Below are positions 26,476-41,045 of a DNA stretch of 64,000 nt, piece after piece (the first letter of the stretch is position 1; every line of letters begins with the position of its first letter). The notes beneath the pieces were generated by a model. The model worked only from the letters and a program-made list of their open reading frames with translations. It had not been told where the DNA came from and ran no database searches. Made by a program: the position numbers and the translations under genes. The DNA comes from Collybiopsis luxurians FD-317 M1 (taxonomy: Eukaryota; Basidiomycota; Agaricomycetes; Agaricales; Omphalotaceae): contig KN834814.1 in the NCBI GenBank assembly GCA_000827265.1, positions 211,273 through 275,272 of the forward strand. The letters run 5' to 3'.

Positions 26476-27967
26476 ATGCCATTTCTTCCTACTGATACGT
26501 TGACGCTTTCGTCTGGGATTGAGATACCTGTCATCGGTACGTGGTTCACTTTGTGTTCCGTGGGCAAGCGTTTAGACTTTCGACTATTTGCTTCAAAGCC
26601 AATGGTTCCTGGGCTCCCCCTACTGGTAACGCCAGAGTAGAGGTCAAGAATTGGACCCTGACTGCCTTGAAAGTGCGTGAAACTCGAATAGTACCTCTGT
26701 TTCTCTGCGAGAATTCTGGATAAAGCTATTCGTGTTCAGGCTGGTTATCGACACATTGACACTGCTCTTGTAAGTAAGAAGATCAGAACGTTATCTTCAC
26801 AATGACCTTGCGCATGTGTACGGCACAGTCATACGGTAAGCTGTGGGAGTGCAATTCTAGAGAAAGCTGCATTAAACTTGATACATTCAGGAACTGAGAA
26901 AGCGGTTGGACTTGCTCTCAAGGAGTCTGGACTCAAACGAGAGGAAGTTTTTGTCACCACCAAATTACCGTACGTGACGAGTCATCGCGCTATGCCCCCG
27001 GCATCATCACTCATAACCATCCTAGGATGACCGATTATGATCGCGTACAAGAGTCCTTTAATGAGAGCTTGGCTAACCTCGATATTGATTATGTGGATCT
27101 GGTGAGTATCTCAAAATATCTTCGGTCAGATACGCATTTTTTAAACGAGATCCGTGAAGTATCTTCTCCACTGGCCCCAGTGTGTGGTACCCGAAGGAGA
27201 AAATCTTGCTAAGAACGCTGACGGTACACTAAAGACCGTCTCCAGCCCCACGTTTGTGGAGGTGTGGGCAGAAATCGAGAAGATATTTGAACAGAAAAGG
27301 GCCAAAGCCATCGGCGTCAGTAACTTTTCCATCAAAAAGTATTGAAGTGCGTTTTCGTCTGTAACGGATCTGACACTATTCCAGCTTAGAAGTATTGCTC
27401 AAGACAGCGAAAATAGTACCAGCCGTCAATCAAGTCGAGTAAGTGACCCAAGTACAACCTTCAGCTTAGCTTCGAAGAACATACTTGACGTCTATTAGAT
27501 TGCATCCCTACCTCTCCCAGAATGACCTTAGAAAGTACTGCAAGGACAAGGGCATCGCTATTCAAGCATACACACCTAGTGGTGAGCTTCGAGATCGTGC
27601 TCCGGAACTGATGGGTTTTCTCACATGCAATAGGCTACAGCAAAGTACGAAGTGACCCGGTGATCGGCGAAATCGCCCAGAAACTTAAAGCGACACCGAA
27701 TCAAGTAATTCTCGCATGGCACCTTGCGAAAGAAACGTTAATAGTACCGAAAAGTTTAAATGCGGATCGCCAACAGGAGAATCTCAATGTACGTTCTAGT
27801 CTGAGCGACAGTATCCGGTGACCAATTTTTGCCCTCAGCTTCCTGCTCTTGCCGAAGAGGACGTCAAGAAAATTGATGCTCTCGATCGTGGGGAGCGTAT
27901 CTGCAACAAACCTGATGAAAAAGGTTTTGTCTGGGGATGGACAATGGAGCAATTGGGATGGATCTGA
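26476..27967 (+). CDS. Aldo-keto reductase (aldose/xylose reductase type)
   Basis: NAD(P)H-dependent reductase of carbonyl groups, cytosolic. The ATG at 26476 gives MPFLPTDTLTLSSGIEIPVI. The tetrad is visible: Asp in GYRHIDTAL, Tyr in S-Y-G-T-E-K (supplied by a 7-nt exon), Lys in VFVTTKLP, and His in YLLHWPQCVVPEG. Then IEKIFEQKRAKAIGVSNFSIK, VPAVNQVELHPYLSQ, AIQAYTPSGYSK, NQVILAWHLAKETLIVPKSL and a C-terminus GFVWGWTMEQLGWI with the stop at 27965-27967. About ten short introns. The acceptor of the first intron is uncertain: the simplest splice gives V-I-A-N-G-S-W where G-F-G-T-W is usual. TALK joins AGYRHIDT through the acceptor at about 26739. The length, about 320 residues, is standard. 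Substrate not readable. Confidence 0.87.
26829..26835 (+). other. Seven-nucleotide microexon carrying the catalytic Tyr codon
   Basis: TCATACG lies between CACAG and GTAAGC. With DTAL upstream and TEKAVG downstream it restores D-T-A-L-S-Y-G-T-E-K in frame; without it the reductase lacks its catalytic tyrosine. Confidence 0.8.
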
Positions 27968-28224
27968 AATCCTCAATCACGATTTCATCAGGAATTGTTG
28001 TCAATCGAGGAGGAACTCGCTTAGCCTTTGTATGGTCATAACATGTATGTATAGATACAAAACTATCATGAGAGTGAAAAAATCTAGGGCATAGCTTTAA
28101 GCTTATGCTATGCAGTGGCTCTTGAGCCAGAGCTGAGTAGCATATCACTAGCAGTGCAGTGGCCATCGGTGTAGTTCTTTGCTGAGAAAGCAGCAGCCAC
28201 TTTTTCTTGATGCACCACTTGGTA

Positions 28225-28438
28225 CACATCCAAGCAATGTGAGATCCAGACTTATCACAAGGCTCAGCAGGGTCTTCTAATCAAAACTCTCTTCCACCAG
28301 GATCAGGAATAAAACCAGTTTGACCAAAATTTCGCAAGGAAGATACTGAATATTGCTGGGTTTGATGGACATCATCTTGATTAGAAGACCCTGCTGGGCC
28401 TTGTGAATAGGTCTGGATGACTCCTCGCTTGGATGCGT
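28225..28438. repeat. Long imperfect inverted repeat (about 60-bp arms)
   Basis: Arms 28225-28284 and 28377-28438 are reverse complements over about 60 bp with few mismatches; the inner ends CAGCAGGGTCTTCTAATCAA match exactly. The 92-bp centre is not repeated. It would form a long hairpin, as a MITE-type element might. I did not see a target-site duplication. It lies in the gap between the aldo-keto reductase (27968) and the V-G-R-D-Q gene (28631). Confidence 0.7.
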
Positions 28439-28511
28439 GTCATACAAACAAGATGCCTCCACGGAAGTGCATGCATATGGCCGGCGACTTGCACTGTTCA
28501 TGGAAACAGCT

Positions 28512-28565
28512 GCGACCTTTTGAATCATTGCATCGATGCAACGATGCAATGATTCAAAAGGTCGC
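28512..28565. repeat. Perfect 24-bp inverted repeat with 6-nt loop
   Basis: Arms 28512-28535 and 28542-28565 are exact reverse complements (starting GCGACCTTTTGAATCATTGC) around ATGCAA. It is 66 bp downstream of the stop at 28631 of the minus-strand gene, so it could act in that gene's 3' region or be a second small element. Confidence 0.85.
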
Positions 28566-28630
28566 GTCGACGTCCGTCTTGGACGTAGTCATTTGTACAA
28601 CGCGTCGGCAAACCAAATAAAATGCTGAGA

Positions 28631-29256
28631 TCAGAGGTAAGGTTGTGCGGGCCTTCCCAGATACAGAGATCGCACATACAACGATATCTGGATTGCCGCA
28701 GTTTTAGGATCACCAATGTTGACGGTGACTCCATTCAAGTTGATGAGACTCCAGCCGTAATTATTTTGAACGAAATAACGGGTCGTACTCCTGTCATGGA
28801 TCTCCGAGATATTCTGGTCCCGTCCAACAGCACTGATTGTGCTGTTGTTTATAGCTGTACGGCCTGGAGCTTGATGTGGAGAACCGTCCAGCGCTACTGA
28901 AGGTGAATTCTTCGATGACTATAAGTCAATGAAATCATTCAAACCGGCACTTTGTAGCGATTTGACCGGGAAACTTACCTTGGATTTGACCGTTCTTGAA
29001 GTAACATTCAGGGAATTCACATTTACAGTAGCAGAGGAACGGGATGCCTCAGATTCGGACTGGAAAGTAAAGGGTGAGGCGAGGCTCAGTATCGGGTGAT
29101 AGTAGCACCGACCTCTGAGGTTTCTGACTCCGTATCAGTCAAATATTGGAGTGGACCAGACGGTCGTGAGTCGAGCGGGTTGGAGATATGAGCAGCAGGA
29201 CAACGACCATAGTGATGGTAAGTTCTGCGACTACGTTGTTCACCCGACACACTCAT
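28631..29256 (-). CDS. Hypothetical protein with V-G-R-D-Q motif (single copy)
   Basis: Unrecognised function. The ATG at 29256 gives MSVSGEQRSRRTYHHYG. Three exons (29256-29113, 29059-28979, 28918-28631), all joined in phase 0: a Ser/Glu-rich N-terminus (DTESETSE then SESEASRSS), then TAINNSTISAVGRDQNI and a hydrophobic/Asn-rich end, YFVQNNYGWSLINLNGVTVN. The stop is at 28631-28633; about 170 residues. The block T-I-S-A-V-G-R-D-Q is shared with the gene at 29738-30837, including its place just after an acidic/Ser N-terminus, so the two are diverged paralogues. From memory, short T-x-x-x-V-G-R-D-Q stretches occur in many agaricomycete proteins, some near NACHT domains; that link is unverified. 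Confidence 0.6.
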
Positions 29257-29737
29257 CAGTGTAGTCTGATGGTGATTTGTCTTTGTGAAGAGAAATACAA
29301 GCAAGGATAGGATAGGGCTCTTTCAAGTCGGTAGGTCTTGAACGGAGCATCTCTGCCCTCCAGCTTCCATAAGCTCTAGTTATATAGTGAATTCGACTGT
29401 CACACTTATCGATGGTTCACACAGCACCGAAAGCTTCGCAATACAGTTTCCGGAATAGTTTCCTTGAACACAACAGCATTCGGACTATTCAAAACACTCG
29501 ACGAATGTTCTAGAAGCTAAACTTTAACGTGCAAGCATCTACAAGTACCAGCGTATGACCAAGACCAAGACGAACAGCCAACGACGAAATTCCACTGTAT
29601 TTGGATAACTACGGAGCTGAGTCGGTCGAAACGATTGACAAGACACGCATAGACGCGCAAAGCAATATCTCTTCCGCCGACGATACTCCTTTCAATACAA
29701 ATATGGCAGAATAAGTGTACACAGCAAAAGGCTGTCA
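29257..29737. other. Intergenic between V-G-R-D-Q paralogues
   Basis: 480 bp holding the promoter of the 28631-29256 gene and the 3' flank of its paralogue. No further gene seen. Confidence 0.4.
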
Positions 29738-30837
29738 TTACACCTTCATCAACATGCAAATGTGCACCCCAGGATGTTCCTGTGCAAGACGCAGGGCAAT
29801 TTCGGGTCCTACTCTTTCGAGCAATGCGAAACAAGCTGGGCAGGGAAACATGAGTCTCAATTCAGCAGGAGTCTTCGGTTGCAAAGGCGCCAAAGGCTCT
29901 GCGTTTTGAGCATTTGCATCGGTGTCGCGATTATTTTGTTTCGCTCCATCTTTGTTAGGAGTCTGGTAATGAGAGCGATACGATGTGTACGCCGCACCAG
30001 CAACGGCACCAGCACCTAGGGAGCTGCAAAAGAGGAAATTAAGTGCTAGGAAAAGGGATGGTGTTATCTCTCATACTCACAGAAGGTGCGCCATTCCATT
30101 ACTTGCATCTCTCGAGCGTCTGGCATTCGCATTGTCATGGTACGAATGGTAACTATAGATAGAATAACTGTTGTGGGTTTGCTGGTTCGTGTGCTGGTCT
30201 CTTCCTACAGCACTTATCGTCCCGTCGTTGACGGTTGTGTGGGAGGAAGCGCGCGCTGAGCCGAAGGAAACCGCTGCCTGGGAGCTGCAAAAAGGGGATT
30301 AAGTACTGTAAGAAAGGATAATTTTATCTCTCATACTCACGGAAGGCGCGCCATCCGATTACTTGTATCTCTCGAGCGTCTGGCATTCGTATTGTCATCG
30401 TATGAATGGTAGCTATAGATAGAATAAGTGTTGTGGGTTTGCTGGTTCGTGTGCTGGTCTCTTCCAATGGCGCTTATCGTCCCACCATTGACGGTTGTGT
30501 GGGAGGAAGCACGCGATGAGCTGAAGGAAACCCCTGCCTGCTGGGACGTAGGGGATATCGACCGAACAAGCAGTGAGTCTGGAAAGCAAAGTATTCCCAG
30601 AATCCAAGTCACTTACACCTGGCCTATCTACGAATCTACGCCTGGATGAAGTCTGGAGAAATTGAATCGATTATTATTCAAACTGCTGCGCTCCTGGAGA
30701 ATTACCCTGGAGATTTCGCTTTCCGAATCGCTTGATGAGCTCAGATACGAAAGATGGGAGCGTTCCGCGCGGTGGTCGGAATACTGTGAGGACCTTCGGC
30801 TAGGATCATAAAGAGGCGACTGGGAGGACATAGTCAT
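29738..30837 (-). CDS. Hypothetical protein with duplicated V-G-R-D-Q exon
   Basis: Unrecognised function. The ATG at 30837 (another at 30831) gives MTMSSQSPLYDPSRRSSQYS, then SSSSDSESEISR. A short exon, TSSRRRFVDRPG, leads to two consecutive homologous exons (30341-30543 and 30081-30284), each with S-S-H-T-T-V-N-(G/D)-G-T-I-S-A-(I/V)-G-R-D-Q-H-T-N and S-I-Y-S-Y-H-S-Y, ending R-R-S-R-D-(T/A)-S-N. The final exon holds a helical part with CPACFALLERVGPEIAL, stop at 29738-29740. About 280 residues. The exon pair is a recent tandem duplication including intron sequence. The C-x-x-C in the last exon might bind metal, but one pair is not enough to say. No signal peptide or membrane helix. Confidence 0.62.
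30042..30561. repeat. Tandem duplication of about 260 bp covering one exon and its intron
   Basis: The segment starting near 30042 is repeated from near 30302 with a few percent divergence, including the intron donor context CTCATACTCAC and the reversed TTGCAG acceptor context. Both copies keep reading frame. Confidence 0.85.
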
Positions 30838-31162
30838 TTGTCAAGGCGACAGCGGGGTCATTGAGAGCGCTTGATGATTATTGCACGGACCCCGTAATTC
30901 AACGCCACTGGCAGACCAATATGATTAGCGCAGAACATCAGAGCTGTATAGGGATCAAATTTAGGGATCATATCGACTAAGAACGAAGACAATAGAACGT
31001 ACTGCTTTGAGCTGAGTCTGGGTTCGGTTAACAAAAATGCGTATGGACTTCACTTCCACAATCAAAGAGCTACATATTGACAGTGTCCACACTTTCAACA
31101 TCTGACCTTTATGTATATTAGTCCGTGGTTTAAAATTACTACACAGAGGTATAGAAACGCAG
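30838..31162. other. Intergenic, 325 bp
   Basis: 3' flank of TFIIE beta and promoter of the V-G-R-D-Q gene. Nothing distinctive seen. Confidence 0.4.
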
Positions 31163-32315
31163 TCATGACGGCTTTGGAGGAGGTACATAATCCTTCGACA
31201 AATCTATGTCTCCTTTCAAGTGCGTATTCGTGATGCGGACTTGGCGAGCACGCGGTGCTGTACCCTTCTTGCCCTTCTTTTTTGTTGAAGGGCCTTTCGT
31301 CGCAGGACCCGCCGCGGATGTTGTGGCCTGTAGACCCTCTTACAGCAGACAATTTAGTCGATTTCGACAACGATTAAGAAAATTTGACAACTCACCGGAA
31401 CTCAACTGCTTCAAGAGATCTACGTCATTCGGCACTTTGAGTTCATGCCAAAGATCCAGAAATTCTGGGTGGCGAGATATTCCACTTCATGTTTGCCCCA
31501 CGAAAGAATATCCAGACACGAAGAGACGAAGTAACGCACCTTTTTCCACAAGCATACCGCCACTCTCCTCAGTGGGTTTGATCTCATTCCAAAATACCAT
31601 CTTTAGCTGACCGTCCTTTTGCGTCCGAGTGACCAGCACTTCACCCTCCTTTTCGAGCTCTTCGATAGCTTCAGGTGCTTCTTTCCATGACTCTTTCAGT
31701 GCTCGGACGGGAATACCGCCACCTCTACGTGTTTGTCGTTGAATCTCTGTTAAAAGAGCAGGTTTGTTGCGGAAATTGAATTCGTGCTAACGGAATAGGT
31801 ATCATAGGGAGCCGTTGAGGGAAGAAAACACACCTTGTAGGAATAAAGATCAGTCTTTGGATCATATACAACCCGATCGTGTGCCTTAAACTTTTCTAGT
31901 AATACAGGGTCGGTGTCGAGTGGAGTGCTAGTTAAGATGGCCAGGTCTTGTAGACGCATAGGGTTATGCGTTGACTTGAATGGGATTGAATACTAGGCAG
32001 AAACAGTGAAGCATGCGCTGCTTACTTTGAGATGATTTACAGCATAGACCAGTTGTGTATTCACGTTGGTACCCGTTCCAGTATCAGCAGGTTGCGAATA
32101 CACGATGTCTAAGTGATATTTTTTTGGCAAAAGAACGACCTGCGGAGAGCAAAGCCAAACACACTGGATTTCGGTCGTTTCTTCTTTGAATTTGACGGGC
32201 TGGACTCTGGTTCTGAAGGTTTCTCTAATGGGGGAGGCTGAGAGTGCCATGAGGTATAATCTTGTCGCTGAAGAACGGATTTGAAGGCTGCAGCATCTTG
32301 AGCCAATTTCGACAT
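31163..32315 (-). CDS. TFA2: Transcription initiation factor IIE subunit beta
   Basis: General transcription factor subunit; with TFIIE alpha it recruits TFIIH to the RNA polymerase II preinitiation complex in the nucleus. The ATG at 32315 gives MSKLAQDAAAFKSVLQRQD, then PPLEKPSEPESSPSNSKKKRPKS. Winged-helix segments follow: TQLVYAVNHLK, NPMRLQDLAILTSTPLDTDP, KFKAHDRVVYDPKTDLYSYK, FNFRNKPALLTEIQRQTRRG, GIPVRALKESWKEAPEAIEE and GEVLVTRTQKDGQLKMVFWN, the tandem winged-helix core of TFIIE beta. The C-terminus is basic (TKGPSTKKKGKKG), then DIDLSKDYVPPPKPS, stop at 31163-31165. About 290 residues, normal for fungi. Its start is only about 90 bp from the divergent PRP2-type gene. Confidence 0.9.
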
Positions 32316-32405
32316 GGCGGTTGTAGTCAAAGGAGCAGAGCGGCGCTTATGTAAATTCACGGTCCGCAACGACTCAGTTTACGGAGCCGTACCTCATTCT
32401 CTCTC
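32316..32405. promoter_or_regulatory. Bidirectional promoter between TFIIE beta and PRP2-type helicase
   Basis: Only 90 bp separates the two divergent start codons, so both promoters and leaders share or overlap this gap. Confidence 0.6.
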
Positions 32406-36259
<3,854 letters not shown>

Positions 36260-36616
36260 GGTTAAACTGCGTCGATTTTAACTTTTCGTCACGTCTATCC
36301 TAACTACTGTCGGTCCTCCGAATTTGATTTGCCTGCGGCAATTATCGATACTACTATGGATTAGTGTTGTACTGCTCCATGATTAATTGTGCCAGTAGTT
36401 GTTCACTGCACTGAGTTTGAGTACGTACGAAACTGTGACCTGCACACAAACGCGACCATCATGATCACCCAAAGTGACTCGTGACACTCCTATTAAGGCG
36501 AAATTTTTACTATTTATGGTAAACAAAGCCCCATTCCTCCTTCCCCCTCCTTCCAGTACAACTTCTGGTTGATATTGTCCTTCGCCGTAAGACAGAATTA
36601 TATTCAAGTTCAGGCT
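36260..36616. other. Intergenic, 357 bp
   Basis: Tandem-gene spacer: helicase 3' UTR, and CT-rich sequence (36530-36555) before the next start. Confidence 0.4.
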
Positions 36617-37215
36617 ATGCCCACCGGTGCCAGCGAAGCCCTCACTCCCACCGTCATTGGAATCGGCGTCACGACCATTATCATCATAGCGATCATTTCA
36701 GGGATATTTTTTATTTATTTTTTATCCTGCTCCCAGTACTCGATCCTCATCCGGAATCCTACCTATTCGACCTCCGAAATCATATAGTACCCCACCTTCG
36801 CTATGCTAGATGGGCAAAAGAATTCGAAATCGTCTTCGACCACAACCTGGTAATTAAAGACAACGCCTTCGACAGAAATTTCGAGGATATAGCGGAGGTT
36901 GCGAACGTCATGAAAGAGAAGAATAATACCGACGCAGCGGTCGCTATCTCCGAGGCCAGGCGGCTCTGGGAACTCGCCCAATGGCACCTCGCCCAACAAC
37001 ACTGGCCTCAGGCCGGGGGTTATCGAAAAGTAAGAACCACCTTCCTTTCCCTTTGATCCGAGTTGAAATCAGTTTGATTGTAGGGCGCATTCTTGAAACT
37101 CTTTTATCTATATTACGGCTATCGTAGACGCGACGTCCCGAAATCAGAGGTGTCAAGAAGGCGAATGAGAACTCTCTTCCGAGAGGTGGTAGAAAAAAGG
37201 AAAAAGGGTAAATGA
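36617..37215 (+). CDS. Small single-pass membrane protein, function unknown
   Basis: The ATG at 36617 gives MPTGASEALTPTVIG, followed by a long hydrophobic helix, GIGVTTIIIIAIISGIFFIY. The best splice (donor after ...SCSQ near 36735, acceptor CTATGCTAG near 36808) continues as WAKEFEIVFDHNLVIKDNAF, then ISEARRLWELAQWHLAQQHW. A third exon reads GAFLKLFYLYYGYRRRDV and ends in a basic tail, VVEKRKKGK, at 37215. About 155 residues. The second exon also stays open further upstream in the same frame (DPHPESYLFDLRNHIV), so the first junction is uncertain. No known family. The basic C-terminal end after the hydrophobic helix would favour a cytosolic tail. Confidence 0.5.
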
Positions 37216-37781
37216 CCTTCTTCTGTACGCCTTTGCTGTGATTCACTCGTAGGAGATAGAAAGCGCAGCTGGAATGGCAGACGTAATATTCGAACCGGCG
37301 GGTGGTGAAGACATGTACAGATATATGTATAGTTGAAGCCGATAGAAACACGCTAAGACACGAGAAACACGATTAGACGGACTTACGAAAACCACATTCT
37401 CAGGCTATTAGGGGAATGATACGGGAGAAGATGGTATCGAAAGGTCACTAAATTGTTAATACCTTATCACTACCTTATCATCAGGCTAGGCCTGTTGTAG
37501 TGAGCGGCGACAAAGGAAATTTTGCTGACTAAGATTTGTCTCGAGCCCTTGTGCATGTACTCTCTGATCCTACGCTTAATATGGTGTCAGAGCCTCTGCT
37601 GCCTCAGTGGTTGCCATATGTGTATCGATGGATTGTAGAAACTTCAATGTGTTACCTTGTCGTTGCACAACACGCATCCTGGAGAGATAGTCCAATAACT
37701 CAAGAACTTGAACTAGCTATGGTTGCGTGAGTGTTTTCGATTTTCACTGTTCCATTCTGACTTCCAACATAATCAGTTTGG
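37216..37781. other. Intergenic before repeat copy 1
   Basis: About 570 bp. A 64-codon plus frame (37536-37730) opens with TTG and has no recognisable domain. Nothing supported. Confidence 0.4.
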
Positions 37782-38580
37782 AAAAACCCACTCGAAGGCT
37801 CCGTCGATATTCACGGATATTTCCATTTATTCCTCGCTACTTGTTCCCCGACTATTACATATTTTCGAAGAGATTCTCCTCCCTTAGCAAATGTCGGGAA
37901 GTAAATCACCACAGTCCTGCTCCCACGAGTACAGAATATTGACCATTTCTTAGAAATTCAGAGATGCCCATTTTGGAATGCATAAGGAATGGACAAGCTC
38001 TTATCTAGGCGAGGACACAAACCGAGCGACGCCTTCCCAGTGGACGTTGCGAGCTGAACTGGCTTCTCAATCGAATGAATGCTATCAATCTTGGCCTTCT
38101 CTGGAAAACGATGGTCGTTTTATCACTTTTTCCCCTGATGCACCATCGAATCCTGTCACTCGAGTCAAGCCGGTGTCTTTCAGTTGGACTGGTTCTCGAC
38201 GTGACTCCCCGAGAATCCTGAACTTTCCTATTGGAGGTCATCGCGTGCGGGTAATTCTCGCTTTGTACCCCCTTCGCCTCCCCCGGTTCTTTCCTCTTCC
38301 CCTCCTCCTCCATACTCAACCTCTCAACCTCCACCTTCATATTCTGCAACCCTTGACTGACAATTGTCATTCCGTTCATGCAAGTTATATGCTTCATCCT
38401 CAACTTCAACCGCCCCAACTGTCATTTCACCCATCATTGTTTTGAGTACAGCCCTTCGTCTCCAGTGTCGAAATTTGATTTGATTAAACGATTACCTACA
38501 ATTTCAAACCAGTGAATGCCGAAGACAACTGAGATGTCAAGCTTGAAGGATTTTTCTTGCATGACTATACTGTATCATTG
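37782..38580 (+). repeat. Direct repeat copy 1 (about 800 bp) with decayed coding look
   Basis: Homologous to 41046-41870 in the same orientation; the first ~330 bp are nearly identical and the 3' part diverges. One frame holds F-S-W-T-G-S-R-R-D-S, and another reads PPSPPPVLSSSPPPPYSTSQ followed by PPPSY, that is, two PPxY-type motifs. The two copies differ by about a 30-bp indel near 38210 that swaps frames, so at least one is not a working gene. It resembles a dispersed gene fragment or non-autonomous element; no transposase or integrase seen. Confidence 0.7.
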
Positions 38581-38824
38581 TTTAAAGTTTACAATATGAT
38601 ATTCACCTATATCTTAGAAGGTCTTAAGTAGTCCCGATGAATCAGACTGTACATGTTTCTCCGCGCGACAACCACAGCTTATAAGAGGATCTTATGTTGG
38701 ACCTTGGTTGTTGAGTTTTTTCCCTGCGAGCCAGTGGGTGTTCCTTAATTCTTGCCAGTAACGCTCGAATGTTCCCATATAATATTCTATTTCTCTCTAC
38801 TTTCGGCCAGTAAGGCCCTTCGAT

Positions 38825-40477
38825 TCAAGCAAAAGTGAACAGTCTCCTCTTTGTCATCAAAGTGCGAACCCCAAGAATGAACCCAGCGCTCCCCACCGTG
38901 AGTGAGCCAGCATAATACATGGCAGGTCTATAAGCTACGATTCCGGCTCCGGAGCCTCCGTAAGCATCTAAAAGCCATCCAGCGACGGGAGCACCCTTAA
39001 TTTTGGAGTTAGCAACGGCGTTTTTGACGAATCAGGTGAAGAAGTCAAGTTGTCGTACCAGTAGATACCCAGCAGCCCACCCAGTCAACACCATTGAAAA
39101 TACGGTTGTCACTCGAATAGGACCGTACATGTGTGCAACAACACTTGGAATTGTACTAAAGAAACCGCCGTTGCCGAAGCCATTAAGGATGGTGAAAACA
39201 ACTAGTGGTGCCTTGAGTCACGATAATCAGTATTGTGTGCTCCAAAATACCGCGGTGAGATTTACCAAAGAGCTCGAGACTGGCCAAATTGCTAAAAGAC
39301 TAAGAGCTCCAACGATGAGCGCGAGAGATAGGCTTGTGATAGGACCACAGACGTCGCATAGGGCGCCAAAGCTTATCCGACCCAGTGCGGAAGAGACGTT
39401 AAATACGGCCAGAAGAATGGAGCCTACCGAAGCCGCTAATCCTAGAGAATCGGTGTATAATGGAAGGAAAAATGGGGGTACGAGTAGAGGGAAGGTGCCG
39501 ATTGCGGATCCTAGTGCGAGCATTACAAACCGGGGATCTAGGAAAAGAGACCTGAAGGAAAGATCAAGGATCGGTTCAGTTTTGCAGGACAAGATCTCAC
39601 CATTCAATTGTGGCTGTGGCTCTTCGGAGCCGGTCCTTGAGAAAGTAGCATGCAGGAAATGTAAGAGCCCATATAGAAAGTCCTATGATGCGGAAGGTCC
39701 AGGCGACTCCAAGACTGTCAATTAAGTAGTTTTGAGCAACGCTCAATACCGCGCCACCAACTACGTAGAAGTCATTCAGTGAAAGGTATTCTGCATAAAC
39801 ATTAGCATGAATACAAACTTCCGGATGCACCAAACACTGCGCCATTAGCAAGCCCTCGTTTTCGTTTAAAGTATTGTGAAGGTAGCGTGGAACACAACTG
39901 TGAAGGTCTACATGGTTATACGGTTGTCGGATTAAGGAAAAACAATACCATGAAGCTCATGCTTGTACCCAACCCAACGATAATTCCGTTTGTCACAAAT
40001 AGGCCCCCGACATTCTTCACGGACACGGAGCTGAGAATTTGCCCTGCGCCTATTAAGAAACAGGACACGAAACCCGCGTTTCGGGCGCCCATCCAGCGAA
40101 TGAGACGACTCATTAAAATGGCTCCGAAAGCCACGAAGGATATGCAGAGAGATCCAATGAACGCCAAGGTTGAGTTGGGTGCGATACTTTCAGCTGCTAG
40201 CCTGGCTTGCATTATACCCCAGGAATAGGTGCCTCCCGAAGTGAAGAACCTGACGGTCTATGAAAAACTGACAAATCTACTTCATCCCCGAATCAACGTA
40301 CATGATCATGCTGCACGAAGCTACTATCACCCACCCATATCCACCTTCGGGCATATCATCTGCCGATGAAGAGACATGATTTACCGCGGCAATGTGAGTG
40401 TTACTAGATTCTGGGGAACGTAAACGAGTTCCTGCTTGCGTATTGTCAATCTGTGCAAGCTGGTAATTTTCTGTCAT
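38825..40477 (-). CDS. MFS monocarboxylate-transporter-type permease
   Basis: Fungal MCT-like (SLC16-type) permease of the plasma membrane; substrate unknown. The ATG at 40477 gives MTENYQLAQIDNTQ. TM1 starts with the family signature D-(M)-PEGGYGWVIVASC. Then TFAFIG-like helices (ESIAPNSTLAFIGSL), RLIRWMGARNAGF, and F-K-R-K-R-G-L-A-N-G with an intron just after GAVFGASG, continuing GGAVLSVAQNYLIDSLG and AWTFRIIGLSIWA. The second half has DPRFVMLALGSAIGTFPLLV, VSSALGRISFGALCDVCG, NGFGNGGFFSTIP, VTGWAAGYL-type and GAPVAGWLLDAYGG, ending TKRRLFTFA at 38825. About 440 residues and several introns; every junction I checked keeps frame. Direct repeats flank the gene on both sides. Confidence 0.85.
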
Positions 40478-41045
40478 CGTGGTTCAGACAAGCAGCTGTT
40501 CGAGTGATGGAGGATTTTGGAATGAGTCAGACTACAGCGTTCCGGGTCCGACGGATTAACTTACTTCCTTCCACCGCAACAGATACGTTATATAATCTAT
40601 GAAAAGCCAGCATAGTTTGCATTAGAGACTGCTCTATAACTCTCTGAACAGGTCTGACCAAGGTCTGACCGAACGTGCTAGAGTGCTAGATCCTGTTCCC
40701 ACGCCACAAACGCGACAGTGTCTATTGCAACTTCGTACTGCATTGGAACTCGAAAACTGCAGTCTACGGGCTGGTGCGTGGGATACTGAACAGGTTGAGT
40801 TGAGGGAAGAAACCTGGAAGGCTGTCGGAAAGACGTCTTAACTCTGAAGTAAATTCATTCGATACCATCTTCTCCGTTCATGTGTCATTCTTATTACAGC
40901 TACACGGAAATCCCGAAGGTACACCCTACTCTCCCAAGTCTATGTATGTTCATTCTCGACCTTGGCCCTTGAGCACACTACGTATTTCCCTCTCTCCTCC
41001 CTCCCTGACTCTCCCATGCTAATGTGCCAGGGCTGAGTAGACTAA
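40478..41045. other. Upstream region of the MCT-type gene
   Basis: About 570 bp with no gene supported; contains the promoter of the transporter (minus strand). Confidence 0.4.

Noticed and set aside
37978..38445. 155-codon frame in repeat copy 1
   Set aside because: The second repeat copy shifts frame by a ~30-bp indel, so it is not a conserved protein; treated as repeat.
39003..39725. 240-codon plus-strand frame
   Set aside because: It is antisense to the MCT-type permease exons, is rich in Arg/Lys and Ser as shadow frames are, and shows no domain.
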